Source: Pseudomonas benzenivorans (GTDB lineage: Bacteria; Pseudomonadota; Gammaproteobacteria; Pseudomonadales; Pseudomonadaceae). Taken from it: DNA of 64,000 nucleotides. Positions 17,534 to 25,959 of this stretch are shown one piece after another (position 1 is the stretch's first letter; each line of letters starts with the position of its first letter). The position numbers and the translations under genes are program-made. Below the pieces are notes generated by a model. It made no database searches, had not been told where the DNA came from, and was given only the letters and a program-made list of their open reading frames with translations. The stretch covers positions 94,713-158,712 of the forward strand of contig NZ_FNCT01000005.1 in assembly GCF_900100495.1 (NCBI RefSeq), given 5' to 3'.

Positions 17534-18437
17534 ACTGCAGCGATCCATCTACGTCGATCGGTTCCGTTTGGCGTTCCATACCCAGAAGGGTACCGCTTTT
17601 CAGGACTGGTTCGTGCGTCTGGCGGGCTACGCCTTCGGCCCCGATTTCGAGGAGGTTCGCCCCTATGGTCTTTATGGGGATCTGAAATGCGATGGACTTC
17701 GGATTAGCACGGGCTCGGTGTTCCAGTGCTATGCGCCTGAGGCGATGAAGGAAACCGAGCTTATCGCGAAGATCAATGAGGATTTCCATGGCGCCCGCGT
17801 GCATTGGGCCGACAACATGCAGGAATGGGTGCTCGTCCACAATGATGGCCGTGGCCTGCCGCCTAACGCCGTTCAGCATCTCGATGGCCTTCGCAATGCC
17901 TACGCGCCGCTCAAGATCGCGACTTGGTCCGAGCCAGAACTGCTCACGCTCGCCATGGGCCTTGATCTGTCTGCCCTTCAGGCCCTCTTTGGCCCCGCCG
18001 CCTCAATCGCCATTGTGGACCGGCTTGTCATGTCTGATCTGGTGCCAATTATCGAGGCGCTTCAACGGCAGGAACCTAATCCGGGTGATCCACCCCTGAC
18101 ACCGCCCTCGTCAGAGAAGCTGGAGAAGAATGCGCTCTCGGATGAGTCCGGTCTCTTTCTGCGAATTGGTCGTCGCAAATCTGCTCTCGCCGATGCCTTC
18201 TTCCGCAAGAGCCCGCGCCCCGATCTCGGTGAGCGCATCGCCGAAGCCTTCCGTCTGCGTTATGCGGAGTTGAAGGCGCTCGACCTGCCGGCCGACACGA
18301 TCTTCAGGCATCTTCAGGACTATGCCGGATTCAATGGCGAGCCCAAGCGTCAGGGCGCAGCTCTAGCGGTTCTCGCCTATTTCTTCGATAGCTGCGACAT
18401 CTTCGAAGACCCGATTGCTTCCGTGGAGGCGTCATGA
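17499..18437 (+). CDS. ABC-three component (ABC-3C) system effector, nuclease-like N-terminus
   Basis: 312 aa from ATG 17499 with GGAG six bases upstream; M10 (17526) is an alternative. The N-terminal ~110 residues (AFQDWFVRLAGYAFG, then YGDLKCDGLRISTGSVFQCYAP) look like a restriction-endonuclease-type fold with candidate acidic residues in GDLKCDG and a Q.Y motif. The C-terminal ~120 residues (SGLFLRIGRRKSALADAFFRK, LRYAELKAL) match the C-terminal domain shared by ABC-3C proteins. ABC-3C systems are predicted conflict systems with an effector, a middle component and an SMC-like ABC ATPase, all three present here. The nuclease role is inferred. Confidence 0.78.
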   Translation: MTNRRQGGAMDELQRSIYVDRFRLAFHTQKGTAFQDWFVRLAGYAFGPDFEEVRPYGLYGDLKCDGLRISTGSVFQCYAPEAMKETELIAKINEDFHGARVHWADNMQEWVLVHNDGRGLPPNAVQHLDGLRNAYAPLKIATWSEPELLTLAMGLDLSALQALFGPAASIAIVDRLVMSDLVPIIEALQRQEPNPGDPPLTPPSSEKLEKNALSDESGLFLRIGRRKSALADAFFRKSPRPDLGERIAEAFRLRYAELKALDLPADTIFRHLQDYAGFNGEPKRQGAALAVLAYFFDSCDIFEDPIASVEAS

Positions 18438-18679
18438 TTCTGCCGACGAAGCATGTTCGTTCCGACCGCGCACTCATTGGCGTCGGTGCAGAAGTCCTCG
18501 ACATCCTTAAGCGGCCGCTGACTATGTCGCGGCTATGGGACGAGGTGCGTGGCCGTCGCTCCCTGCACGCGCCCAATGCCCCAATTGATTACCAGTGGTT
18601 CGTCCTGTCGCTGGACCTGCTCTACATGATCGGCGCGCTTGAGTTCGATCGCGGCTTGGTGCGGAGGACTCGGCCATGA
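18434..18679 (+). CDS. ABC-3C middle component
   Basis: 81 aa, overlapping both neighbours by 4 nt. MILPTKHVRSDRALIGVGAE...LTMSRLWDEV...YQWFVLSLDLLYMIGALEF matches small ABC-3C middle components (probably the MC6 type). It has a compact winged-helix-like pattern. It is thought to link the effector to the ATPase. Identification rests on sequence pattern and on the strict gene order. Confidence 0.8.
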   Translation: MILPTKHVRSDRALIGVGAEVLDILKRPLTMSRLWDEVRGRRSLHAPNAPIDYQWFVLSLDLLYMIGALEFDRGLVRRTRP

Positions 18680-20439
18680 TCCGACGCTTTGGAAGCGATC
18701 TCGCTTCCTTCAAGGCGCTGAACTTAAAGCCCGGCTTGAACGTCCTGCTCGCCGACAAGAGCGAAGGTGCGAACGACCGACAGTCGAGAAACGGTGCAGG
18801 TAAGACCAGCTTTATCGAACTGGTGCATTTCCTGTTCGGAGCCGATGTGCGCAAGGAGAACATTTTCCGCTCGGAGGCGCTGGCACCTTGGACCTTCGAC
18901 GTCACCGTCGACATCGCCGGCGAGACCGTATCGGCCGCCCGCAGTGGCACCAAGCCTAGCCGCATCCTCGTCAACGGGGCTGTGGAATCGTGGCCGATCG
19001 CGCCGCAATTTGATCAGCGCGCCGGATTGTTCGAGCTATCCAACGAAAATTGGAAGGCCAATCTCGGGCATCTCTGGTTTGGCTTGCCCATCTCGGCCGG
19101 CGATGAGGTCGAGCGCTTCCAGCCGTCGTTCCGTTCGCTCTTCTCCTACTTTGTCAGGCGGCAAAATGGCGGCGGTTTCCAGCAGCCGATGCAGCATTCG
19201 ACGATGCAGCAAAGCTGGGACCAGCAGGTCTCGATCTGCTATTTGCTCGGTCTCGATTGGAGCATTCCTGGCCGGTTCCAGGAACTGAGGGCGCAGGAAA
19301 AGGTCGCGCAGGAATTACGGAAGGCTGCCCGCAGCGGCGACCTCGGCCGCTTCTTCGGTAAGGCCGCCGATCTTCGGACACGGCTAACTATCGCCGAGGC
19401 CCACGCCAAACGACTCCGCAGCCAGCTCGAAACGTTTGAGGTTGTGCCTGAATACAAGGCACTTGAGCAGGAAGCCAATGAGATCACGCGCGAGATCGAC
19501 AGCCTGAACGTAGAGAACGTGATCGATGGCAATCTCCTGCAACAGCTTCGAGCATCGTTGGCCGACGAAGACGCGCCGGATCTGGGTGATGTAACGAAGC
19601 TCTATGCCGAAGCCGGTGTCGTCCTGCCCGATATGGTACGGCGGCGTTTTGATGAGGTCGAACTCTTCCATCGGGCCATCATCGAAAACCGGCGCGCGCA
19701 TTTGAATGCCGAGATCGCCTCGGCAGAGGCACGGGTTGTCGAGCGGGATCAGAGGATCTCCGAGCGCGACCGTCGGCGCCGGCAGATCATGGGAGTCCTG
19801 CGCTCCGGCGGGGCACTTGAGCATTATGTGTCCTTGCGTGAGGAAGCCGGAAGGGCCGAGGCCGAGGTCGAAGGATTGCGCCAACGGCTTGAAACCGCCG
19901 AGCGGATAGAAAGCACAAAGGCCGAACTCGATATCAAGCGAGCCAATCTGACCAAGGCGCTCCGCGACGACATCCATGAACGTAGCGACATCACCCGCGA
20001 AGCGATCCTTGCGTTTGAGTCGCTATCGGAATCCCTGTACGAAAAGGCCGGTAGCCTGACGATTTCCGAAACTGGAGGTGGTCCGCAATTCGAGGTCCAT
20101 ATCGATGGACAGCGAAGCAAGGGCATCACCAACATGCAGATTTTCTGCTTCGATCTCATGTTGACTGAGATCAGTTTGAAGAATGGGCGCGGCCCCGGCT
20201 TCCTGATTCACGACAGTCATCTGTTCGACGGCGTCGATGAGCGTCAGATCGCAAAGGCATTGCAACTTGGTGCTGAACGGGCGGAGGCGGCTGGTTTTCA
20301 ATACATCGTCACGATGAACTCGGACGTGCTGCCACGTGAGGGGTTCAAGCCGGGCTTCGATATTCGCGCTCATGTCATGGACACGAAGCTGACTGATGCG
20401 ACCGATACTGGAGGGTTGTTTGGTTTGCGCTTCGAATAG
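18676..20439 (+). CDS. SMC/Rad50-like ABC ATPase of the ABC-3C system (DUF2326-type)
   Basis: 587 aa. Walker A NGAGKTSF near residues 38-45, a long coiled coil around residues 200-450 (AEAHAKRLRSQLETFE..., AEAEVEGLRQRLETAERIES), and a C-terminal half with IFCFDLMLTE...PGFLIHDSHLFDGVDERQ as Walker B/D-loop. This is the SMC-like architecture of DUF2326 ATPases. In ABC-3C systems it is the DNA- or nucleoprotein-sensing component. It overlaps the middle component by 4 nt. All motifs appear intact, so the system looks functional. Confidence 0.85.
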   Translation: MIRRFGSDLASFKALNLKPGLNVLLADKSEGANDRQSRNGAGKTSFIELVHFLFGADVRKENIFRSEALAPWTFDVTVDIAGETVSAARSGTKPSRILVNGAVESWPIAPQFDQRAGLFELSNENWKANLGHLWFGLPISAGDEVERFQPSFRSLFSYFVRRQNGGGFQQPMQHSTMQQSWDQQVSICYLLGLDWSIPGRFQELRAQEKVAQELRKAARSGDLGRFFGKAADLRTRLTIAEAHAKRLRSQLETFEVVPEYKALEQEANEITREIDSLNVENVIDGNLLQQLRASLADEDAPDLGDVTKLYAEAGVVLPDMVRRRFDEVELFHRAIIENRRAHLNAEIASAEARVVERDQRISERDRRRRQIMGVLRSGGALEHYVSLREEAGRAEAEVEGLRQRLETAERIESTKAELDIKRANLTKALRDDIHERSDITREAILAFESLSESLYEKAGSLTISETGGGPQFEVHIDGQRSKGITNMQIFCFDLMLTEISLKNGRGPGFLIHDSHLFDGVDERQIAKALQLGAERAEAAGFQYIVTMNSDVLPREGFKPGFDIRAHVMDTKLTDATDTGGLFGLRFE

Positions 20440-20475
20440 CGTCCGCCATGCAGCCAAATATACTAAGATTAAAAA

Positions 20476-23004
20476 ATGACAAAGTTCCCAAGAGCCTTTC
20501 TATCTCACGGACATGTTGACAAACATATAGTGAGAGAAGTTGCGCGCAATCTCGGGCGCGCAGCCGTCATTTACGACGAGTTCGAGTTTTCGGTTGGCGA
20601 TGAATTCCGTGATGCCATCATCAAAGGCATCGATCGATCAGATGTATTTATTCTGTTTGCAAGCCGGGCCTCGCTCCAACGAGATTGGGTTAAATTAGAA
20701 ATAGAACTCGCTTCCGAAGCGCTCATCAAGAATGCACTCAGTAAGGTGACAACCTATATCGTTGATCAGGAGCTAACCCACGACGACCTTCCTGAATGGA
20801 TGCGGGCAACGCTCATCAGGAAAGAGGCATCGCCGGGTCTGATCGCCACCGACATCCGGCGTATCATCAGTCAACGTCTTGGAGAGCGCATTCCGAGATA
20901 CTTTGTCGGACGTAGGGCTGAGATCGAGCAATCGCTCGAAACCATATCAGGCTTCACAGATCCCAATTTCCGCCCGCCTCTAATCGTTTACGGCCTAAAG
21001 GGTATCGGCAGACGCTCGCTTGTCCAAGCGATTGCACGCGACAACCTATCCTTTGCCTCAATATTGCCAATTAACCTCCACGCGGGCGATCTCTTGCCTG
21101 AGACATCGATCCGCGTCGCCGAAGCGATTTCACCAGGGGGTATCTCCGACTTGGTGGCTTTTCTGAAGCAGCAAGAGCAAAAAGCGAAGGAGAACTTGGT
21201 CGACGAGATAACCTCTCTGTTGCGTCAGGCCTGCCAAGCGGGGACGTTGCCGATATTTGTCGACGAAGGCGCCCTAGCCGCCGAGAATGGCGTGATGAGA
21301 CCCGAGTTCGATGCGCTGTACAACGCGATTTCGTCTGATCGGGATACTGACGCCATGATCGTTTCAAGCAGGAGGCTGTATCGACCTGCCGAAAACCCGT
21401 GCCCGTCCGTGCGCGTCCCCGAACTTGATCAAACATCAACGCAGAATCTGTTGCGTATCGCCGGACGCGACGTCGGCTTGGTATTCGATCGAACCGCGCT
21501 TACGGCAATCGCAACCTACGCTCGTGGCTATCCTCCCGCTGTACGATTTATTCTTGATGAGGCTCGGCTTCGCGGAATCTCGCAAGTCGTAACTGATCAA
21601 CGTGCATTGGTGAATTTTAATGCCGAACAGTTTCTCCGGCACTTAAGGGAGAACAGATCGCTAACACCGAGCATGCAGACGATCCTGCAGATCCTATCAA
21701 GCTTCAGCCCTCTCCCACTTCAGGTCATTGTGGCGTACTGCGCGCAAACGTCACACGATACAAGCGATGATCTGAACTTCTTACTTGACCTCGCGTTTGT
21801 TATGCCTGCCGGAATGCACTATCGCATCTCAGAGCCCATCCGTGATGCAGCATACAGAGCATTTGGCGGACTTCGCGTCGATACCAGGAAAGTGGCCGAG
21901 CTTCTTGAAGCGTACCTGGCAGATGAGCCTGACGATGACGCACGACTTGATCTCGGGCAAACGATTTTCCGAGCCAACCTCCTTGCAGGAAGCCAGGCTG
22001 ACTCTCGATTCGCGATTGGATTTGCCGCAGATCTGATCAACGTAGCAACTAGGAGCTATCACGATCAAGACTACGACCTCGCTATCAAGTACGGTTCGTC
22101 TGCCTTGGACGTGCGGCCCGATAGCGTTGATGTACGACGCTATGTCGCGCAAGCTCTCATTCGGAAAGAGCGATATGATGAAGCAGAGCAGCATATCAGC
22201 GAGCTGCTTCGCCTCGGTGAACTTAAGGAGGCGTACTACGTGCGGGGCTTCGCCGCGCGACGGAAGCGAGAGTATCCTGAAGCGATCGAGGCTTACAAGA
22301 AGAGTCTCGCCAATGGCCGCCGAGGCGTCGCCATCCACCGGGAACTGGCAAGCTGCTTTTTTGAAACGGGGGATCTTCCAGCCGCCGAAGAGTATATTCG
22401 TCAGGCCGAGCAGCAGTCTCCGCATAACCCATATGTAGTTGATTTGAAATGCACGATTGCGCTTAGGCTTGGCGATCTCCCTACTGCTGAGCGCGCCCTT
22501 GAGATCCTTGACCGCATTGATTCAAGTGGATTCGCTGAGCATCGCCGCTCCACCTTCGAACAAGCAAACGGGAGCCCTGAGGATGCACTACGCTTCGCCC
22601 GTATCGCTGACCAAAAGATAGCCCACCCTCCCTTTGAGGTTCTCGCCAATTTAGCGAACTGCGAGATCGAGGCAGGAGAGTGCGAAGGCGCTTTGACCAC
22701 GCTCGGGCGACTTCAGAAACGATTTGGTGCCATCAACCACGACGCTCAGGTTGGGCTACGGTGCAAATACGAAATCCGATTTGGTGAGGTCGAAGCCGCT
22801 GAAGGACTCTGGAGTCGGCTTCGCGACACAAGTACGCCCGTTCACCGAGGCCTTCGTCTGGCGATACTGAACCGCAAGCAAGCGCAGAGTGGACTGACGG
22901 TCGAAGAAGACGCCGAACGAACTCAGCTGATCGAGTATCAATCGACGGCAGAGCTTGAGCGTAACATGCGGTTAATCGGCTCAATGATGTCTCAATCTGA
23001 ATAA
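20476..23004 (+). CDS. TIR-STAND-TPR protein, NLR-like defence protein
   Basis: 842 aa. Residues ~1-120 form a TIR-like domain (FPRAFLSHGHVDKHIVREV, IYDEFEFSVGDEFRDAI, SDVFILFASRASLQRDWVKLEIELA), where the Glu in WVKLE is the expected NADase residue. A STAND-type NTPase follows, with a P-loop-like YGLKGIGRRSL near residues 172-182 in which the usual Lys is Arg, and FVDEGAL as Walker B. Residues ~510-760 contain TPR-like helices (DLAIKYGSSALDVRPDSVDVRRYVAQAL). This is the sensor-NTPase-effector plan of bacterial NLR-like proteins that kill infected cells by NAD+ depletion. It lies 36 nt after the ABC-3C operon in the same direction and may be independent. The 5' part is more AT-rich than its neighbours. 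Confidence 0.85.
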   Translation: MTKFPRAFLSHGHVDKHIVREVARNLGRAAVIYDEFEFSVGDEFRDAIIKGIDRSDVFILFASRASLQRDWVKLEIELASEALIKNALSKVTTYIVDQELTHDDLPEWMRATLIRKEASPGLIATDIRRIISQRLGERIPRYFVGRRAEIEQSLETISGFTDPNFRPPLIVYGLKGIGRRSLVQAIARDNLSFASILPINLHAGDLLPETSIRVAEAISPGGISDLVAFLKQQEQKAKENLVDEITSLLRQACQAGTLPIFVDEGALAAENGVMRPEFDALYNAISSDRDTDAMIVSSRRLYRPAENPCPSVRVPELDQTSTQNLLRIAGRDVGLVFDRTALTAIATYARGYPPAVRFILDEARLRGISQVVTDQRALVNFNAEQFLRHLRENRSLTPSMQTILQILSSFSPLPLQVIVAYCAQTSHDTSDDLNFLLDLAFVMPAGMHYRISEPIRDAAYRAFGGLRVDTRKVAELLEAYLADEPDDDARLDLGQTIFRANLLAGSQADSRFAIGFAADLINVATRSYHDQDYDLAIKYGSSALDVRPDSVDVRRYVAQALIRKERYDEAEQHISELLRLGELKEAYYVRGFAARRKREYPEAIEAYKKSLANGRRGVAIHRELASCFFETGDLPAAEEYIRQAEQQSPHNPYVVDLKCTIALRLGDLPTAERALEILDRIDSSGFAEHRRSTFEQANGSPEDALRFARIADQKIAHPPFEVLANLANCEIEAGECEGALTTLGRLQKRFGAINHDAQVGLRCKYEIRFGEVEAAEGLWSRLRDTSTPVHRGLRLAILNRKQAQSGLTVEEDAERTQLIEYQSTAELERNMRLIGSMMSQSE

Positions 23005-23136
23005 TGGGTTGGCGCTCACGGTCACTCGCGGCGGGTTCATATTGCTTAGAAATCTGCGCCGTGTGCACCTACTATTATTGCCCTGCGGCAAAGACGGTAC
23101 GCCGTGAGAACACCAAAGGAACCCTGACAAGAAAAG

Positions 23137-23156
23137 CGGCCCCCGAAGGGGCCGCC
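23137..23156 (-). terminator. Rho-independent terminator of the helicase gene
   Basis: Stem GCGGCCCC / GGGGCCGC with a 4-nt loop; read on the minus strand it is followed by TTTTCTT. It begins 14 bases past the helicase stop codon. It also separates the helicase from the convergent TIR gene. Confidence 0.85.
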
Positions 23157-23170
23157 AAGTCCAGCACCGC

Positions 23171-25453
23171 TCAATGCACCAACTGCCGGGCCAGTGCCAC
23201 CTCCACCGAATCGCCGTCCTGATTGAGCACATCCAACCCGGATTCGGGTACGTCTCCCGACGTGCTTTGCGACACCATAATCTTCTTGGCCATCAGCCCC
23301 AGGCAGGTCATCTGCGAGGAGTTGGCGTAGCCCAGGTAGATCACGCGCACCGGCTGCTTCTGGCCGATGCGCCAGGAGCGCCGGGCGGCCTGCTGCAACG
23401 AATACACGTTGTAGCCCGACTGGAGGAACACGATGGTCGGGAACTCCAACAGGTCCAGGCCGGTTTTCACCAGCTCGGGATTGGTGATGAGCACGTCGAT
23501 GCCGCGGTCCAACTGCTCGGCGATCCAATCTTCCCGGCGGGAGGCATCCACGCTCGCGCGCAGTACCGCCACCTTGAGGCCTTCCTGCTCCAGCAGCACC
23601 TTCAAACGCGACGTGGTGTCGCGCGTGCCGGTGTAGACCGAATAGACCAGGGTCTTGCGCCCTTCTGCCTTCTCCTGCTTGCAGATCTCGATCAGCTCGC
23701 GTTCCTTGGGCATCACCTCCAGCTCGTTGAACTGAGCGGGGACGAACGCCAAAGTATTGCGCGTGCGCGGATGCACCACGGTTTCCGACCGGAAGCAGCA
23801 GTCCGGCCAGGCCAGCAGCACGTTGAGGACCACACCGAGCAGCGTCGTGTCGCGCTTCGCCAGGGCCTGCTTCAGCTCCTGGGTCAGCCGACCGGCCAGA
23901 TCGCGGTAGGCCGCGGCCTGCGCCGTGTCCATCGCGACCTCGCGGAACTCCTCGTCGTAGGGCGGCAGCACATTGCCACAGATGTCCTTCAACTTGAGGA
24001 AGACGGTGAACGGCAGGACGCAACGCAGTACGCCCTTCGGACCGAAGCCCGGCGCCTTGACCGTGCGCACCGATACCTTGGTGCCCTTGGCCGTCTTGTG
24101 CGCCGTGCCGGTGCTCTCGGAGTAGATGTCCTTCAAGACACCGTGATCGCGCATGAACGCCATCGCGGCCGAGGTCATGCTGCCGCTCTTCGTCGGGCGG
24201 TAGCCGTCTTCGATCATCCGCCCCGGCAGGGCTCGGAACAGCAGGTGGAACAGGTCGTCGCCGTAACCGCCCATCAGCGTGCCGGTGAGCAATAGCGTCT
24301 TGCGTGCCTTGGCCGCCAACACCCCCATGGCCTGGCCCTGTGCGGAGCCGCCGTTCTTGTACTCGTGTGCCTCGTCGGCGATGAGCAGGTCGAACGTGCC
24401 TTGGGGAAGCTGCCTCTTGATGAACTCGGACGGCTGGTAGCCGCCCTCGCCGAAGCCGAACTCCATGTTGGCCATCGCACGTTCCATGCGATGGGCTTGC
24501 CGGTCCGAGAAGACCAGCTCGCCGTTGCCATCCATCAGGTTGATGAACTCGTGGATGTTGTCCCCGAGCATCGATGCGAGGAAGGCGTCACCGAACTTCT
24601 GCATCAGCTTCTGCGCGGTCACTTCGCCAATGGTTGGAATACGCTTCAGTGCCTTGAGCACGGTCGAGGACTGGTCGCTGGCGGACAGACCTCTGGGACG
24701 GATCAGCGTCCACAGCGGTGAGGTGCAGTGGCTGCATTTACGGCGGGACTCTTCCGCTTCTAGATCGATGGTGTTGACAGGCTCGCCGTCCAGGTCGGTG
24801 ATGACATGCCCGCAAGCCGGGCAGGCCCCCACGTCGCCGTGAGGCGTGCGCCGCCGAACGAAGACAGGCTTCCAGTGGAACCCCATCCGCATCCGCACGC
24901 GGCCCAGGACGAAGAACTCCTGGCCCTGCGCCGGCACGCCCAACTGCTCACGCAGTTTCAGCAGCTTGACCAGCGTGTCCGGGCCGTTGAGCACCCAGAC
25001 CTTGGCCCCGGCCACCGTCTCCTGGATTTCGCGCCGCCACTTGTAGACCAAGTGGGGTGGCGAGAGCACCAGGGTGCGGCGGTAGCCTTCGGCGTTGAGC
25101 ACGGCGGCGGTGGCAATACCCACCGTCGTCTTGCCGCAGCCCATCTCGCCATTGACGATCGCGGCGCGTTCGCCGCGATCGACCAACAGCTCGGTGACAG
25201 CGTGGACCACATCGGCTTGCGCCGGGAACAGCTTGCGCTTGAGCGCGGCGAGGATCAGTTGCCGATGCACCCGCACCTGGCCGGTGTAGACCGGAGGATT
25301 GGCGCGGTTGAGCGAGTCGAGCAGCTCGTCGCCGAACTCGGACACGAAGTCCTGCAGGCTGAGCGTGAGGGGTGAAGCGGCCGTTTCGAGCAGGTCGCCC
25401 TGCACAGACGCGTCATTAGCGGTAGAGGGAACGGTTTCGAGAACGATGGACAT
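23171..25453 (-). CDS. SNF2-like DEAD/DEAH helicase of the ICE
   Basis: 760 aa from ATG 25453 (MSIVLETVPSTAND); an in-frame start at 25534 would read through the leader hairpin. Motif I NGEMGCGKTTVGIA near residues 110-125, a four-Cys zinc-binding region (CPACGH ... CSHC) near 240-290, motif II DEAHEY, motif III LLTGTLMGG, and motif VI QQAARRSWRIGQ. This is a superfamily-2 SNF2-like enzyme carried by almost all ICEclc/PAGI-type elements. Its role is unknown, possibly remodelling of DNA during ICE replication or transfer. It is a single gene with its own leader hairpin and terminator. Confidence 0.9.
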   Translation of the reverse strand: MSIVLETVPSTANDASVQGDLLETAASPLTLSLQDFVSEFGDELLDSLNRANPPVYTGQVRVHRQLILAALKRKLFPAQADVVHAVTELLVDRGERAAIVNGEMGCGKTTVGIATAAVLNAEGYRRTLVLSPPHLVYKWRREIQETVAGAKVWVLNGPDTLVKLLKLREQLGVPAQGQEFFVLGRVRMRMGFHWKPVFVRRRTPHGDVGACPACGHVITDLDGEPVNTIDLEAEESRRKCSHCTSPLWTLIRPRGLSASDQSSTVLKALKRIPTIGEVTAQKLMQKFGDAFLASMLGDNIHEFINLMDGNGELVFSDRQAHRMERAMANMEFGFGEGGYQPSEFIKRQLPQGTFDLLIADEAHEYKNGGSAQGQAMGVLAAKARKTLLLTGTLMGGYGDDLFHLLFRALPGRMIEDGYRPTKSGSMTSAAMAFMRDHGVLKDIYSESTGTAHKTAKGTKVSVRTVKAPGFGPKGVLRCVLPFTVFLKLKDICGNVLPPYDEEFREVAMDTAQAAAYRDLAGRLTQELKQALAKRDTTLLGVVLNVLLAWPDCCFRSETVVHPRTRNTLAFVPAQFNELEVMPKERELIEICKQEKAEGRKTLVYSVYTGTRDTTSRLKVLLEQEGLKVAVLRASVDASRREDWIAEQLDRGIDVLITNPELVKTGLDLLEFPTIVFLQSGYNVYSLQQAARRSWRIGQKQPVRVIYLGYANSSQMTCLGLMAKKIMVSQSTSGDVPESGLDVLNQDGDSVEVALARQLVH

Positions 25454-25472
25454 GGTGATGCTCCAAAAAAAT

Positions 25473-25518
25473 GGGGCATGCACCTCCCCCACGGGGCGGT
25501 GACATGCCCCTGGGTGGG
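25473..25518 (-). promoter_or_regulatory. Leader hairpin L1 (ICE hairpin-leader family)
   Basis: Near-perfect long hairpin 25473-25510 (arms GGGGCATG and CATGCCCC, inner CACC/GGTG and CCCC/GGGG), flanked at 25511-25518 by TGGGTGGG, i.e. CCACCCA in the mRNA. It lies 19 nt before the helicase start codon. Confidence 0.75.
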
Positions 25519-25552
25519 AAGAAAGAAGCGGCACGAGGCTGCTGGATGCGGA

Positions 25553-25858
25553 TCAGTATTCGCTGGGCAACAGCAGCGTGGTGACGCTGCGATCCCATTC
25601 GGTGATGATCCAGAGCTTCAGGTCGCGCGTGACCTGGTAGGACGAGAACAGACGATCCTCACCGGACTTCAGTGCGGCGTCGTTCAATCGCCGATCGCTG
25701 TCGCTCAGATCGCCCCATTCGCCATGAAGATGGCGGCGCAGGTACGGCGTGGGGTTGAGCCGACCCTGTCGGACCAGCTCGTCGACGCCGGCGGTCATGA
25801 CCACCTGCCCGGGCGAAAAGCGTGCTTGTGACGCGAGGTTGAGGACTGCGAGTGCCAT
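25553..25858 (-). CDS. Conserved ICE protein, 101 aa, function unknown
   Basis: Start ATG 25858 (MALAVLNLASQARFSPGQ) with AAGGAG upstream. A compact soluble protein with LVRQGRLNPTPYLRRHLHGEWGDLSDSDRRLNDAAL in the middle and a C-terminal TRDLKLWIITEWDRSVTTLLLPSEY. Close homologues are common as single genes next to the SNF2 helicase in this ICE family and are sometimes labelled plasmid-related or type I restriction protein; I see no restriction motif. No function can be assigned. Confidence 0.8.
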   Translation of the reverse strand: MALAVLNLASQARFSPGQVVMTAGVDELVRQGRLNPTPYLRRHLHGEWGDLSDSDRRLNDAALKSGEDRLFSSYQVTRDLKLWIITEWDRSVTTLLLPSEY

Positions 25859-25881
25859 GGTGGTATCTCCTTCTGGAAGAA

Positions 25882-25925
25882 GGGGCCACGGCACCCCATC
25901 GGGGCAACGTGACCCCGGTGGGTGG
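25882..25925 (-). promoter_or_regulatory. Leader hairpin L2
   Basis: Hairpin 25882-25916 with GGGGCCACG / CGTGACCCC arms and inner ACCCC/GGGGC, then GGTGGGTGG (CCACCCACC in mRNA). It is 23 nt before the start codon of the 101-aa gene. Confidence 0.72.
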
Positions 25926-25959
25926 ATGAAAGCGACGGCGAACCGTCAGGGAACAGCGA

